Origin: Nymphaea colorata
Lineage: Eukaryota; Streptophyta; Magnoliopsida; Nymphaeales; Nymphaeaceae
Assembly (NCBI RefSeq): GCF_008831285.2
Contig: NC_045145.1
Location: forward strand, 6,324,802 to 6,388,801
Reading direction: 5' to 3'
DNA length: 64,000 nucleotides
Shown piece by piece: positions 46,566-59,218 of this stretch (positions within the stretch are counted from its first letter, which is position 1; each line of letters starts with the position of its first letter). The position numbers and the translations under genes are program-made. The notes beneath the pieces were generated by a model. The model saw only the letters and a list, made by a program, of their open reading frames with translations, made no database searches and was not told the origin of the DNA.

Positions 46566-47599
46566 GACCCACAAGCATGGAAGAATGTGCTAAAGCATAG
46601 ATACAATTACATAAACATCATACAAATGAACCAATTATACAAGTGGAAACAAATGGAACAACAAATCAGACATACCATTTCACATTATTTAGTCTGTCGA
46701 CTAACACAAAAATATCGAGTTATTGTGCAACTCTTTAGCAAGTACAATTTTTGAGAAAGTGTCAACAATTATTCATGGCAAACAAAGCTATAGCAATAAA
46801 TATGTGCTAGTGTAAATCTACCATAAAATGTGAGGTCAAAGTTATCCTAGTGTGGTTATACCAAAGCGGCCCTAACATTTTTGTATACTCATTGACAACC
46901 TATATATGAACAATAAATCATACATGTACGACACTCACACCCGACGATGGTGAATAGGATAATGACCTCATTACTGATGTTATTTTGAGGCAAAAACTCC
47001 TTCTCAATAATAGCTATAAAAGTGTCCGCAACTGGTTGATTCCTCATACTTGTTTGGGTCTACACCTTCCTCCCACAGTTTGTTTGTTTGGATTGAGCGG
47101 TTTTTGACCTGGTTCTCGATGCTAGACATCCATTTCCCTAGAGCTTTCTACTTCTTCTCCTATTTCTTTCAACTACTGCAAACCCTAGTTCTTTAGTAGC
47201 GAGTTGCCTTTTTATATGATGCAAAGGATGCAGCCCTGATACTTTTTTTAATAACAGACACATTAAAAACTAGTTTGTGTGCCTGTCAGATGCGACTGTA
47301 TCATATGCCCATCTTAGATGACACAATGATATTCTCTACAATATCCTCAACAATCTGTACAATGGTTAGCATGGATGTTGAGTGTGATAGGCATCCAATA
47401 GATGTATATGTGAGCTCAATAGTAAGTATAATATCTGCTCCTCCCTCTCTTTTGGTTTGCTTGGAGCCAATGCCTAGAACAATGTGAGCAGTCATTTCCA
47501 ATCGGTAGCGCTCATTGGGTAATGTGTCCTAATCTCCAAGCATGTACTATCAAGGCACACTGCTAGACATGCTTGACTTTTTGTTCACATGCAAAGCTT
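46566..47599. other. Unassigned sequence between the two Ulp1 relics
   Basis: AT-rich, with no convincing coding segment. It probably contains the degraded upstream part of Ulp1 copy 1 on the minus strand. Confidence 0.4.
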
Positions 47600-48135
47600 G
47601 ATAGTTAGCCCAATTGTGAGTTCGATAATAAACATGATTCGGTTTTGGGAAAGTGACTTGAGTTAGTTGGTAATATCATTTGAAAGTGATGTCTACAATG
47701 ATATTGTTTGATAGTGAGTCCAAAAGTGATATTGTTTGATAGTCAGTTTGATAGCGAGTACAATAGTGAGTTGTGTTGTTTAGTTCCATATATGATCATG
47801 AGTTTGATAGTTGGTTCAATAGTGAATGCCTAGTTAGTTTGATATATAACATGATTGTAAGTCTAATCATGGTTTGGTGGTTTAGGCAATTATAGCATTC
47901 AATAATAAGTTCAAGACTGATATCATCTTGTAGCAGTTTAGTTCGACAGACAATCTGATCGTAAGTCCAATAATTGGTCCAATATTGAATGCTTTGGTCC
48001 ATTTGATAGCCAGCCCGATATAGTCTATGTGATCCAGAGCATCAATATCAATTCAATGGTGATATCGTCTGATAGTCGGTTGGATAGTGAATTCCATAGT
48101 GGAGAACACTACATTGTTCGATAGTCGGTATGATT
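47600..48135 (+). repeat. Degenerate GATAGT(G/C)AGTT minisatellite
   Basis: More than a dozen imperfect copies of TTTGATAGT(G/C)AGTTC or the shorter AATAGTGAGT are interspersed with TGATATCGT(C/T)TGATAG blocks. The period is irregular, about 20-50 bp. There is no coding potential. Confidence 0.65.
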
Positions 48136-48349
48136 GTGCATCCAATGATTAGTAAGAGAGTTGTGTGAGTTTTGTGTTGTATTAGAGTTTTATATTGCAT
48201 TATCTTATACAACAACATACACAATATTAACATGCTGGTTAAATGCTTTTGCTAGAAGATTCTGAATTAGTACCACGTGATTTGTGGTTTTGGTATTCAA
48301 CAAGTACATGACAATAGTTTTTCCAAAAATGCTTCATGATCTCTTCCTG

Positions 48350-48665
48350 TGTAAATCTCAAGTTCCTCCACGAACTTCATTACAAACACATTGCAATCAT
48401 ATCCATTGGTTTTCTAGGGACATTTGACAGGAAATAACTTGTAATTCATGACCTCAGCGACCATCCCTTGTTCTAAGAAACTATATTGTCGAATAAGAAA
48501 TAAGTTAGTACCATGACATGAAATCTATTATGTTCAACATTGTAGTCTTTAACAGGCACACCAATGTTGATGCATCGAGCATTTGTTGTTTAAGGTCAAT
48601 GTTGGTCAGCAATCATGTGTTTTTTCTTGTTGATGGCGTATAACACCCAATGTTTGGATTTGTCC
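48350..48665 (-). pseudogene. Ulp1/SENP (C48) protease relic, copy 2
   Basis: The minus strand reads SKHWVLYAINKKKH, a middle stretch with PVKDYNVEHNRFHVMVL, and then TNGYDCNVFVMKFVEEL. The catalytic His-Trp (48647-48652) and Asp-Cys (cysteine 48393-48395) are both kept, unlike copy 1. At least two stops or shifts separate them. It lies 2.1 kb from copy 1 in the same orientation, so the two arose by duplication. Confidence 0.65.
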
Positions 48666-48929
48666 CATAAAAAAGAAACAATGAGCTAAAATATAAGCCA
48701 AACATAATAAAAATCATATAGTGAAAGATTATCAAACATATCGCACTAATCACATGATTGGAATCAAATCTAACACCAGATATTTCTCTACACATAATGT
48801 ACCATAAGCATTATGCACATGGCTTGAAAAAGGATGTAAATGAACATGTGTAAAACTAAGTATGATAGTGTGTGCGAATGTATAGCTCCATAGTGCTAGT
48901 GACATCTTATTCGACAAGTACAACAACAT

Positions 48930-50165
48930 GTATAATCGAACAACTCTATCGTACAACACAAGTACAAATGCCATGGATTGTCCAATGCATGCATTATGTT
49001 GTGTGAAGGTACGTGCAATTCTATGTCATTGATTTAGTGTGTCATTGTGTGCATCCAATGGTTAAAATAGTAATATGTAGCCTTTGAGAAAGTGACATCT
49101 TAACAGACAAGTATACCGTAGGTCAATTCTACATATCAAATGAGATTATACCCAATTGAATGTTATTCGATAATGAACCATTTGAATGATTGTAATCGCA
49201 ACTAGTGAAAGATGACATTTATGAAAGTTATTTGCTCGATTGAATTCAATCAATGGGTCATTATGGTTACATCCACACACTATCCAGCTATGTTTGTTAT
49301 GACCTTCATTTATACATTTGGAGTTGAGTTAGTTATTACATCTATGAAAAATCATTTGGATGATTGTGGTCACAAATAATTAGTGAACATGAATGATGTT
49401 AAGGAAAATCATTTGCTCGATAAAGGAAGGCCATTTAAATGAATATCATAGAATAGTAGTGCTATCAGGCAACACTATCACACATCAAACCTTCACAAAC
49501 ACTATGGTTGTCCAATGTGTTTGTCATGTTGTGCGAAGCTATGTACAATTATGTATCATTGATTTAGTGTGTATCACTCTGTGCATATGATGATCAGTAA
49601 GATAGTGATACATAGTTTTTTGGGAAAGTGACATATTGTTGGACAAGTATATCGTAGGCAAATTTCACATATCAAATAAAATCAGACCAAATGAATCTTA
49701 TCTGATAGTGAATCACTTGAATGATTGTAAGCACTAGTATTAAAATGAACAACATTTATGAAAGTAATTTACTTAATTGTAATTTGACCAATGGGTCACT
49801 TGTGGCCATGTCCACATACTATCTAGTTATGTTTTTTATGACCTTCATTTGTACAACTGGAGTTGAGCTTGTTACGTCTATGATGAATCATTTGGATGAT
49901 TGTAACCACAAGTAATTAGTGAACATGAATGATGTTCAAGAAAATCATTCGCTGATGGTAGTTCATCAAATGGAAAATCATTTAAATGGCTATCACACAA
50001 CACAAGTGTAATCGTATGATGTTATCACACATCAACCTTTGCGAACACCATGGTTGTCCAATGCATGCATCATGTTGTGCGAATGTACATATGGTTGTGT
50101 GTCATTCATTTAGTATGTGTTACTGTATTTGTCCAATGGTAAACAATACTATCACACCTCATAGT
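48930..50165 (+). repeat. Large tandem repeat, period about 540 bp, 2.2 copies
   Basis: The anchor TGTCCAATG occurs at 48979, 49509 and 50055 (spacings 530 and 546 bp). Collinear shared blocks include ATTGATTTAGTGTGT, AAAGTGACAT, ACAAGTATA(C/T)CGTAGG, CATTTATGAAAGT, CAATGGGTCA, TATGACCTTCATTT and TAATTAGTGAACATGAATGA. The third copy is cut short. Non-coding. Confidence 0.85.
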
Positions 50166-52142
50166 TCTTGTAACTGGCTATTGCTCAACAACACGTGTAA
50201 TCATGTAGTACTATTGCACAAGACCATTATCCCTGAACTACAATCTATTCAGACTTAACAATGGCACTTGCTTTACCTTGCTGGCTTCTGTTGTATGCCC
50301 ATAGGGTATGCCAGCAAATCCTTAGTTGAGCCATTAGTTACCGCAGGTATATAAATTAATCCCACTCTCCCATAAATGTTTGGTTCACTGCCATCAATTT
50401 GGTGGGACAGTTCTAAAATTAATATTGTTGCAATTAGTGATGTTTAAATGACATTATGAGTGTTTAATAAAGCTCCTCTTCATTGTGGACGGATTTTCAT
50501 GTGCAATGATAGATGGTACTTATTCTAGTGCAATGGTGAATATTAACACCACAAATGGGAAGTGAAAGAGGTGCCATCAGAGTTGGTTAAGTAAATAGAT
50601 ACACAAATTGTGGACAAGCTGGGCCAGAACAAATGGATCAGTGATTTCATATGCACTCTCATACATGTTTGTCATCAAGTACTTCCTACAATACTTAGTT
50701 TACTTATTTACAGCTTCTAACCTTTTTTTGTAGGTTATACATGAAGAAGTAAAGTTCATGCAACAATCATCAAAGAATCAAATCACACTCCATACTCAGT
50801 CTGTTCATCATTGTTGAAGTTTGTGCACATATACTTTATTACTGATGTGCAATCATATATCGATAGAATGTGTCATAGTGAGTATGGCTCACATACACCG
50901 TTATTTAGTTGTCATCATTTGTAGAATGCAGTCCACCAATCAACCTTCATTTCTAATTTCCTATGGGCTAAAAGGATGTTCTGCCACAATCCTAATATAT
51001 TATTGTCATTTGAAGTGGTATGTGTTGAAGTGATTGATCAACCATACAATTATACTTTGTATGTGTTCATATCTGAAATGTTTCATGACATCATCCTTTT
51101 ATATTTTGTGTGTATCATTCTTCCTATCTTGTGTGAAGAGTATGATGTATGTGCTTTATGTTTCAAACAATATTATACTATACTACAATTCTATGAATAC
51201 ACACTAAAGTGTACACATTGACTTGCTCTATGTAAAGGGCTTCTTGGGGAGTGAGTTGTGGTACATGCCATCCTGATGATTTTTTCATACAATGGAAGCT
51301 CCATGACAAAACAATGGCTAAAATTGTGGCATATTCATCCTCAAAGTATGTGAAAGCAATCTATAGTACTGGTAGGGAACCGATTTTTTATCCTATAAGT
51401 AAATTATTTAAGATACCAATTCATGACCATGGTCCTTGTTAAACTTGCATTTAGTTGTCCCTTGGTAGGATGATGTAGGTAATTTTTGGGAGAAGATATG
51501 TTGAGACTGAGTGAATTACGTAACATCAAAGGTGGACATGGAACAACAAGGAGTAGGAATGCATATGAAGAAGAGATTTAACACCAAACATGATAAAAAC
51601 CTTGAATAGCGGAATAGTCAATCAAATTGGATGCATGAATCACTCCCACCGATGCTTGCAATACACTATGAAAAAGTGGAATCAAATCAAACAAGTACTC
51701 CTTTGTGGATGGCTATATACATGTTACCTTGAAAAGGAAAGTAGAAACTTTTACACATGATCATACTCATTCACTGAGGCTCGGCCAAAAGATCTTGCAA
51801 GTGTGATTATACATACCATTATATTATGGTATCCATTAACTGGGTGTCACACACACTAGCACACATACTAAATGGGTATCAATAGTGAGCATGATTGTAT
51901 GTGCATTAGTGTGCAACCACAGTATCTACCTGCTAAAAGCAACATTGCCTATGCACTTGGAAAAATTATGTCCATGGTTGTAGCGTAACCCATTTTGACA
52001 CAAGTTTGAGATCAATCTAATTCAGATAAGTCCAAAGCAAACACAATATTTTAGTAACCTTTTGTTCCAATAATATATAATAAAAATTCAACATATGAAA
52101 ATAATATACAATTATTCTTTTAGACATTCAAATCTTATGCCT
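50166..52142. other. No gene recognised
   Basis: Small frames only (for example 50821-51033 and 51251-51442), without identifiable motifs. AT-rich, possibly more decayed transposon sequence. Confidence 0.4.
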
Positions 52143-53585
52143 TCATTCAGAATTTCTTTCAAGTCGGTTATTCAATTCATCAGTTTTCTCACTCATCACT
52201 ACCACATTTTTATTCATTCTCCTTAAATTATTGATTTTTTCATGTTGTGCTTTTGGGGGATAAGGCTGTCTTGGGGGTGGAAAATGCACTAGTGATGGAG
52301 CCTGGGTTGGAATAGGATGATTTGAGAAGGGATCATGCACTGGAGATGGAAGTGGAGGAATGTGGGCTGTAGAAACCATTCGTGTTGAAGAAGAACACAA
52401 CCACTAGGCTAAGATGCAGCTATGGCAAGAACTTGTGAAAGATATGTGTACCAAAGGGCTCTATAGTGTTGACATTGACCGTTGAATGTCTTATAGCTCT
52501 CAGCAGAACGGGAGTGCACCCTCTGCTATTACCACTCCTCATACCCTGATGCAAACCCCTCCTTTCCAAATGGTGGTGCCTCAATGTCTCTTCTATCTAA
52601 GTCTTGTATTTCTTTGACAAATGGAGCTCGCAGTCCTCTTTATGCTATAAACCACCTACGTTCTTTATCTTGTGATGTTCATTCAGTAGCTTCTAAATAG
52701 ACTATCATTTTTCAGCCTGCAGGAGAACTCGATTGCCATGTTGCATCACGACCTTGTTCATACATAACAATCAAATATCTCTGCATGACATTTTCCCAAC
52801 CTCTGGAACTTCTGCGTTGTCTTCATGTTCTCCATCCCTATATAGTCTCTATTAAACCTATACAAAAGCAAATTTTATAAATTTAGTAACTACTATTGGA
52901 AAATATAAGTGTAATTGTACCTATTTGATCCTCAGTCTCTCTATTATCTTCTCAAGTACCATGTGTCAACTATGCCATTATTGGGAAGGCATCTGCATTT
53001 AGAGGCACAAATGTTGGATGCAACAAAGGTGCATGCTCCCACATTCTAGCATACAAAGAAGACATATAAATGTATTTATGTAGACATTATGCAGCAAATA
53101 ATTGTAACGATGCAATAAAATGTGCAATATAATATATTCATGTATCAATGGCCAAAACCTTTCGACTAATTGAGTGTCACATGCAAATTGGTCGAGCTGG
53201 CTGAATAAGCAAGCCAGCATAGTACCCATGCATAGGTGTTCACTGCTGCTAAGTCCTCAAGGAATTACATGTACTTTCAACTTATTCTTTTGTGAGAATT
53301 ATCGCTGAATATAGGTAATGACCTCAGTCCTCTATATGCTTTCTGTGATCGATGGTTCAATGATTTATTCATCCACTTCTCACGGAGATGCATGATAAAA
53401 ATCATCATAAATTTCCCCTTACCAAAGAGCCAATTGTAGAACTCTTCATGGAACATGCCAAGTAGAATGTACCTACTTCTCATATCATACTTTGAGCTCT
53501 TGATAGCAGCTTTGCCATGATACTCCATGCAAGTTAGTCTTGCAACATCCTCTAGTATCATGGTTTGAATATCTAGATATTTCAT
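52143..53585 (-). pseudogene. Decayed protein-coding sequence of unknown family
   Basis: Several minus-strand segments have protein-like composition and follow one another: 53585-53277 (MKYLDIQTMILEDVARLTC), about 53080-52990 (WEHAPLLHPTFVPLNADAFP), about 52640-52400 (RGLRAPFVKEIQDLDRRD, then ESYKTFNGQCQHYRALWYTY) and 52400-52143. The last has a proline-rich stretch and a coiled-coil-like end (EKTDELNNRLERN). Stops and shifts separate them. The layout recalls plant transposon-associated proteins, but I do not recognise the family and assign no function. Confidence 0.35.
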
Positions 53586-53589
53586 GTCT

Positions 53590-54230
53590 AAATGACAATT
53601 TTACCCTTCACCCTGAGATTGTCAATTCTAACAACAAGGGTTATTTCTGAACCAAACAAACACATTTCATTTTATCATTAAACACAGACAATTTTGCACA
53701 TGCATCCCTAGCATCCCAACTTCAACAGCAAGAATTGTCACCAAATCTTTAAGAATTTCCTAACATTTGAGCAATTAGGCCATTTCTCACCTTTACATGA
53801 CCTCAAGAGTCATTAGACTCAACCCACTAAAGTTATCTCAATTCAAAGTTAGCTCACTCTAATTCAACTAGCTCACTGAAACCAAGCGCATGTCAATTTT
53901 TGGAGCACCAAGACCATGCCAATCCAAACCAAGCTGAAGGTAAGCTCTCCTCAATGCATACAAACTATTTTCCCAACTACTTTCAGTTTTGGAGGCTTGG
54001 AGCTCTTTCTCTCTTCTATTTTCAGCTTAGCTTGATAGAGTGATTGAAACCAAGCTAGGACAGTATTTATCACATATAAATCAATATTCTCTTGCTTTGG
54101 TTTGAGTCCATTCATCCCCACTTGAGTTCAATTCAGTTTCGAGCTCTTTCTTCTGTTGTTTTCAGGAGTTTGAGCTGAATCTGTGAGAAACCAAGTCTAC
54201 AATCAACACAAAAACCGAGCAGGCATGTAT
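53590..54230 (-). repeat. Inverted copy of the 4421-5270 repeat family
   Basis: The reverse complement contains GAGCTCGAAACTGAATTGAA, AGAGAGAAAGAGCTC, GAATATTGATTTATATGTGA and GAGAAATGGCCTAATT. These are in the same order as the repeat near 4.4-5.3 kb. At least two of the roughly 160-bp units are present. Confidence 0.65.
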
Positions 54231-55439
54231 GAGATAAGGCTGCGTTAGAAAATTTCAAACCAACCACAGATACAAAACAAAAAAAATTATATACCAGAAC
54301 CCTTACGAAGGGTCTGGCCACAAAAACTGTTATACAACATTAAGGGGGAAGACTGTTGTCATCCCAAACCAAATACTTCATCAAACACAAAACGTTGTCG
54401 ACAGCAGGTGGGTTATACTCTGCTAAACATCTGGGTAACTCAAAAACAACAAATAAATAAGAATGAGGGAAGGAAGTACCGCAGCTCCATCGACAGGAAG
54501 AACCAATCGCCCGACTGATTAGAAAAAAAGAAAAGAAAAAGAAGGGGGGTGTCTTTTCCGTATTAGTTGCAGAGGCGATTTGGCGAAGAAGAGGAACAAG
54601 GCATCATCCCCTGACATTAGAGCCAATTGTTTGCGCAAGTGCTTTCATATTTCAAAATTTCCTCTCACCTATATGTCCCAGTCATTGTGTCACAGAATAC
54701 TCATTACATGCATTTGTTCAAGATGGTTCAATGGTAGTAACAACTTACTAGAGGTAGACATTGACCACTCCTCCCCCCCACCCCCCCCCCCCCCCCCAAC
54801 GTACTAAGGCATTAGCCCAGTATATTAGTGAGTAATTAAGGAGAACAAAGACCCTTAACCTTTTGAACCCCATTTAGAGTAGTCTATGCCACATAGTATG
54901 GGTTTTCTTGTTCAAGTATATAGGTGTATATGGTATATAGAAAATTTGATAATCTCAATGCCCAGATAGAAGCATTTTATCATTGATTAAATTTTGAAAA
55001 GGAAAGGTGATAACCTATCGATGAAATAGAAATTTGAAATCACACATGAAATTAACCTATCTAAAGATGAGGAAGGGAGGATACTCTTGTGTCTACATGG
55101 CCGTGAAAATGTTATGCTGGGGGAGGAGTGTGTTCCTCCTTACTGATTTTTTTACCAAGCTTCATCTTCACTTCAACTCTTAGTGGATGAGAGGAGACAA
55201 ATAAATAGATAAAAATAGGTGTAGGATTGGAGATAAAGTGATAAAAAACACATAAGCTAAAGGCTTGACAAGAGTGGAGAAAAGAGATAAGCTTAAAAGT
55301 GAAGGAGTTGGGAGGATGAGAAAAAGAGGGGAACGTCCCTTGGCTCACATGTTTCCACAACTTTCCTTAGTTCTTCACTTATTTTCAAAATTCTAAATAG
55401 AGAAGCTGCTATAATATTGGCGCTCTACTTATTGATCAT
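54231..55439. other. Intergenic sequence with poly(C) run
   Basis: A near-pure C run spans 54773-54797, broken by one A. No gene is recognised. Confidence 0.45.
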
Positions 55440-56310
55440 GTCATGAACTTATTTGGCGGATCCTAACGCACTCCTTAGCAGCTTCTGTTTTTCACAATCT
55501 TAAGCACAATATTAGACCTTTTTTCATATAGTGTTATAACTCATCCCTCAAAGCACACACATCCGTATTTGTGGGACCCAGTTTTGAGTGTTGAACCACC
55601 TTTGATACCAAACTTCAAGATCTAGTTTGGTGGATCTCAATCCGCTTCCTAGTAATTTTGGTTCCAACCCTGAAAAGGTTAAGAACCATGACAACTAACC
55701 ACTTAACAACTCATTTTATAAGTCTCATAAGATTCTTCACAATTTTAGATACATGACTAAACTTTTCAAAGTAGAGCATTACAATCCATCTCTCTTAAGA
55801 CACCATGTGCATGCATGTGCAACCCTTGGTCTGAGCATTGAACCTACTTTGATACCATTATAATAACCTGACCCACTCGTACACAGGGCTCGGGCTCCAT
55901 GTCTGACGAATCCCAACCCATCCCACAACAGTTCTGGTTCTAGCCTTAAAAGGCTAGGAACTAGGATAACAAATGACTTAGTAAACCCTTTTATAAGTCC
56001 CTGAAAATTATTCACAATCTTAGATACTGGACTAAACTTTTGAAAGTAGGGCATTACAATATACCCCCATTAAGACACATGCATCTATGCATGTGAGACC
56101 CCATTTCTAAGTGTTGAACCATCTCTGATATCACTATAACAACCTGATTGACGGATCCTAGCCCACCTCCTAGCAGCTTCGACTCAACCCTAAAAAGGCT
56201 CAGAACCAGGACAACTAACCACTTAACATCCCCCCTTTATAAGTCTCCTAAATAACTTCATAAGTTTAGATATAGTACAAATCTTTTCAAAATGGGGTGT
56301 TACATATCAT
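55440..56310 (+). repeat. Tandem repeat, period about 250-275 bp, three to four copies
   Basis: The anchor GAG(TG/CA)TTGAACC or its variant is at 55586, 55833 and 56109 (spacings 247 and 276 bp). Each unit carries TTTGATACCA-like, (GC/GG)GGATC(C/T)-like, CCTAAAAAGGCT-like, ACAACTAACCACTTAAC-like, TATAAGTC(T/C)C and AAACTTTTNAAAGTAGGGCATTACA-like blocks. A partial unit precedes at about 55455-55540. Non-coding. Confidence 0.8.
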
Positions 56311-58793
56311 CTAAATTTTGACTCATCTCCATTCGGGTTATGTAGGATTTCCAAAGAGATGAGACTCGACCTATCAAGACAAGGTTTAATTGTTCTTAAT
56401 GTCTTTGCCAAGGGTAATCGAACCAAGGACTAAGCTTGACCTTTCTACTGCTTAAATATCTGAATGCCATTGTGATTCTAATGCAAAAATAAAATGAGCA
56501 TGCCCTAGCTTTTTGAAAGTAATAAGCTCTAATTTGGCCTTCAAAATATAGGATTCCAAAATATGATGTCATTTGCAAATTAGTCTTATTTTCATGATAG
56601 GTCAGGCAATGATTTACCCTAACGAATATGTTGCATGGATATCAAAGATTTGATGATTAAAATTGGGGTTCTAAGATTAATGTTGAGAATTGGAACTAGA
56701 TCCTAAAGTTCAGACTGAGTTATGAAGTTTTGATTTATTGACATTTTGATGTTCAATTGAAATTTTGAAGACTTATTTCAGATTTAAAGTTAGATTCTAA
56801 CTTTGAGTTTTGATATCTCCAATTTTGGGATTTAGGGTTTGAGATGTCATGGTGTTCAAATTTAATGATTGTTGGAAATGAGCTAAAGTTCTTAGGTTCG
56901 GCTAGGTTTCTTTTGTAAGACTCAATTGTTTTGGGATTCATAGTTTAACTTTTCGAAGGTTTGTTATAGATCAGACAAACGCTGGACTTGGTTTTTGTTA
57001 ATTAGTTTAAACGTATATGCAGTAAGATGTTGACATTTTTAATGTTATGGTTTGAAATAGTTACTTTGTTAAGCTATCTAAGGTCTGTGACTTGACACTT
57101 TGGTGTATTTTAATTTAAATTTCAAGGTAGGAGTTTCAGATTTATGAGATTCTTTATTAGTTCATATTATAATTAGTTGTGTTTTGTCTAAAATTTTGAG
57201 ATTTGGAATTTGGCCTTTGGTTTTTCCTATCCGTGTTAAGGGTTTTGGTTGGAAGTTTTGATCTAAGTTGAAGATTTTGATTTTGTTAAGGAATTAGTTT
57301 TGACTTTCCTAAATTTTATGGCATCATAATCATTTTGAACTTTGAGGTTTTCAGGAAACTTTATTTTTGAAATGCTGGTGCTTTTTAAAATTCTTTTTGG
57401 AAAACGTAGACTTAATTTGAAATAGTATGCCTAATAATAGTTTAAAATTCAAATCTTTTTATACTCAAGTTAGCACTTATTGTATAGTACTAAATCATTT
57501 GTATTTAAATTCTAATGAGAGGGGAAATGTGTGTGATTTGTGTATCAATGGTGCCAATTAAAATTCAGACATTCCTAATCTAGGTGAGCTTATTTCATTG
57601 TCTTAAGGATGATTATTTACTTCTTAAACCAAGGTTCATACCACTGTCAAAGGATTAATCATCATTAATCTCAACTAAAGGTAATGTGTGTAGTTGTGTT
57701 AAATTGAAATTAGATTATATAAAGTGCATTAAACCAAAATGAAAATATAATATCTAGTTCATTTTATGCATATTAAATGAAACAAAGAGTTTTTAATGTA
57801 AGTGATGTTCCATCAATGCTAAAGACACAATCATTAGTTCCCCGATCCCATGTTAGTACCACAGTTAGGGAATGATTATCTATAAGCCATTTATAAAGCA
57901 TGGTATGTGGAAATGTAAATTGGCTAAGTAAATTAACAACTAAACTTATGGGAGAGGGGTAAACCTAAACCGTTTAAGGCCTAATGACATTAAATTAAAT
58001 CTAGCTTAAACTAAGCATGCTTAAAGAAAATTAAAAGCAAGGACCTATTGTCAAGCTCTAAGTTGAACTAAACTTAAATTAAACGCGATTTAAACAAAAC
58101 CAAAAAAAACATAACACCACTTGAAACTAAAATAGTGAAATAACTAAGTAGCAAGAGTAATTAACTAATTAAACTTAAAACAAGACAACGTGAAATAAAA
58201 GGAGGAAAGTACCTATTATGGGGTGGGCTGGAAGAAGAAGAAGAAGGAGGAGGAGGAGGAGGAGGAGGAGGAGGAGGAGAGAAGAGAGAGGGAAAATGGA
58301 GGGGAGAAAGAGAGGGAAAATGGAGGGGAGAAAGAGAGGGGAGAGACTTAAATGGCTGAATGGGAGGCAAACGAGAGGGATAAGAGGTTTACGTAGTAGA
58401 TTTTGCCCACCCATTAAAAGAAGCATCATTAGCTAGAAAGGCCATAATCACTGTATCATGGGCACTTTTATCATTTTAGACAAACCAAGGGAGCTTATTA
58501 GGTCAAGGATTACTTTCCACCCATTTGGCCTGCCCAACCTGGCCCTGGACGAGCAAAATGCTCATTTTGCTTCTTGGGCAAGTTAGGCATGACCTGACCA
58601 TAGACATGAACATCGGGCAAGGTACCTGATGCTTGGTCGGACCCATGCCTAAGCTGAGGTACCGTAGAAATGGTTCTGAGACTGCACGATCAGACCCAGC
58701 CTGGCCCAATAACCTTTCGGGTTTAGCATTACACGCTGCGCATTGGGGGCCTGTAAGCCGGTGATGTCTTTATTTTTAATTTTTAAAAGTATT
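56311..58793. other. AT-rich intergenic region with GGA microsatellite
   Basis: No gene was recognised. A (GGA)n/GAAGAA run is at about 58231-58280. Two copies of a roughly 23-bp GAGAGGGAAAATGGAGGGGA-type unit follow at 58287-58340. The long arginine-rich and leucine-rich frames across it are microsatellite artefacts. Confidence 0.5.
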
Positions 58794-58798
58794 CTGAA

Positions 58799-59204
58799 TG
58801 TTCCCTTGTGTCTGGGAGTCTGTACAGTCCTTTGCTTTGTTTTGCATTGTGCTTCCCTTGCTTATGTTGAGTCATTTGTTTATGCATGTTTACTTGTAAG
58901 AGAGTACCCTCCCACCGGTCTAAGTGTCAAGTATTGGGATTTCTTGTTTTGGGTGGTCGGCATGGGAATCCTGTAAGTGGCTTCGGCCATCCTATATAAG
59001 TAAAGTCGAGATCATTCTCCTTGTTTATCTTTCTCCTGATGTACTAATTTTTCAAGCGAATACATTGCGAGATTTCTTTATTCACAAGCATTCTCTATAC
59101 ACTTGTTTTCTCAAACTACCTTTGCGCCCCGTTCAGCGGTTTGAAGGCTTGTGGCAATCAGGTTCTTGCCGTGCCGCATAGGCCGAAGTTGTCAGCCCGT
59201 GACA
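58799..59204 (+). repeat. Chromovirus 2, 5' LTR
   Basis: It begins TGTTCCCTTG and ends AGCCCGTGACA. TATATAAG at 58993-59000 is a likely TATA box. Confidence 0.9.
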
Positions 59205-59206
59205 AC

Positions 59207-59218
59207 TGGTATCAGAGC
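59207..59218 (+). other. Primer-binding site, tRNA-iMet type
   Basis: TGGTATCAGAGC lies two bases after the 5' LTR. Confidence 0.92.

Noticed and set aside
48930-50165. CRISPR-like repeat arrangement
   Set aside because: The repeats are about 540 bp, tandem, and in plant DNA; there are no short repeats with uniform spacers or cas genes.
58161-58436. Arginine-run and leucine-run frames
   Set aside because: Translation of a GGA microsatellite and a short tandem purine repeat, not a gene.
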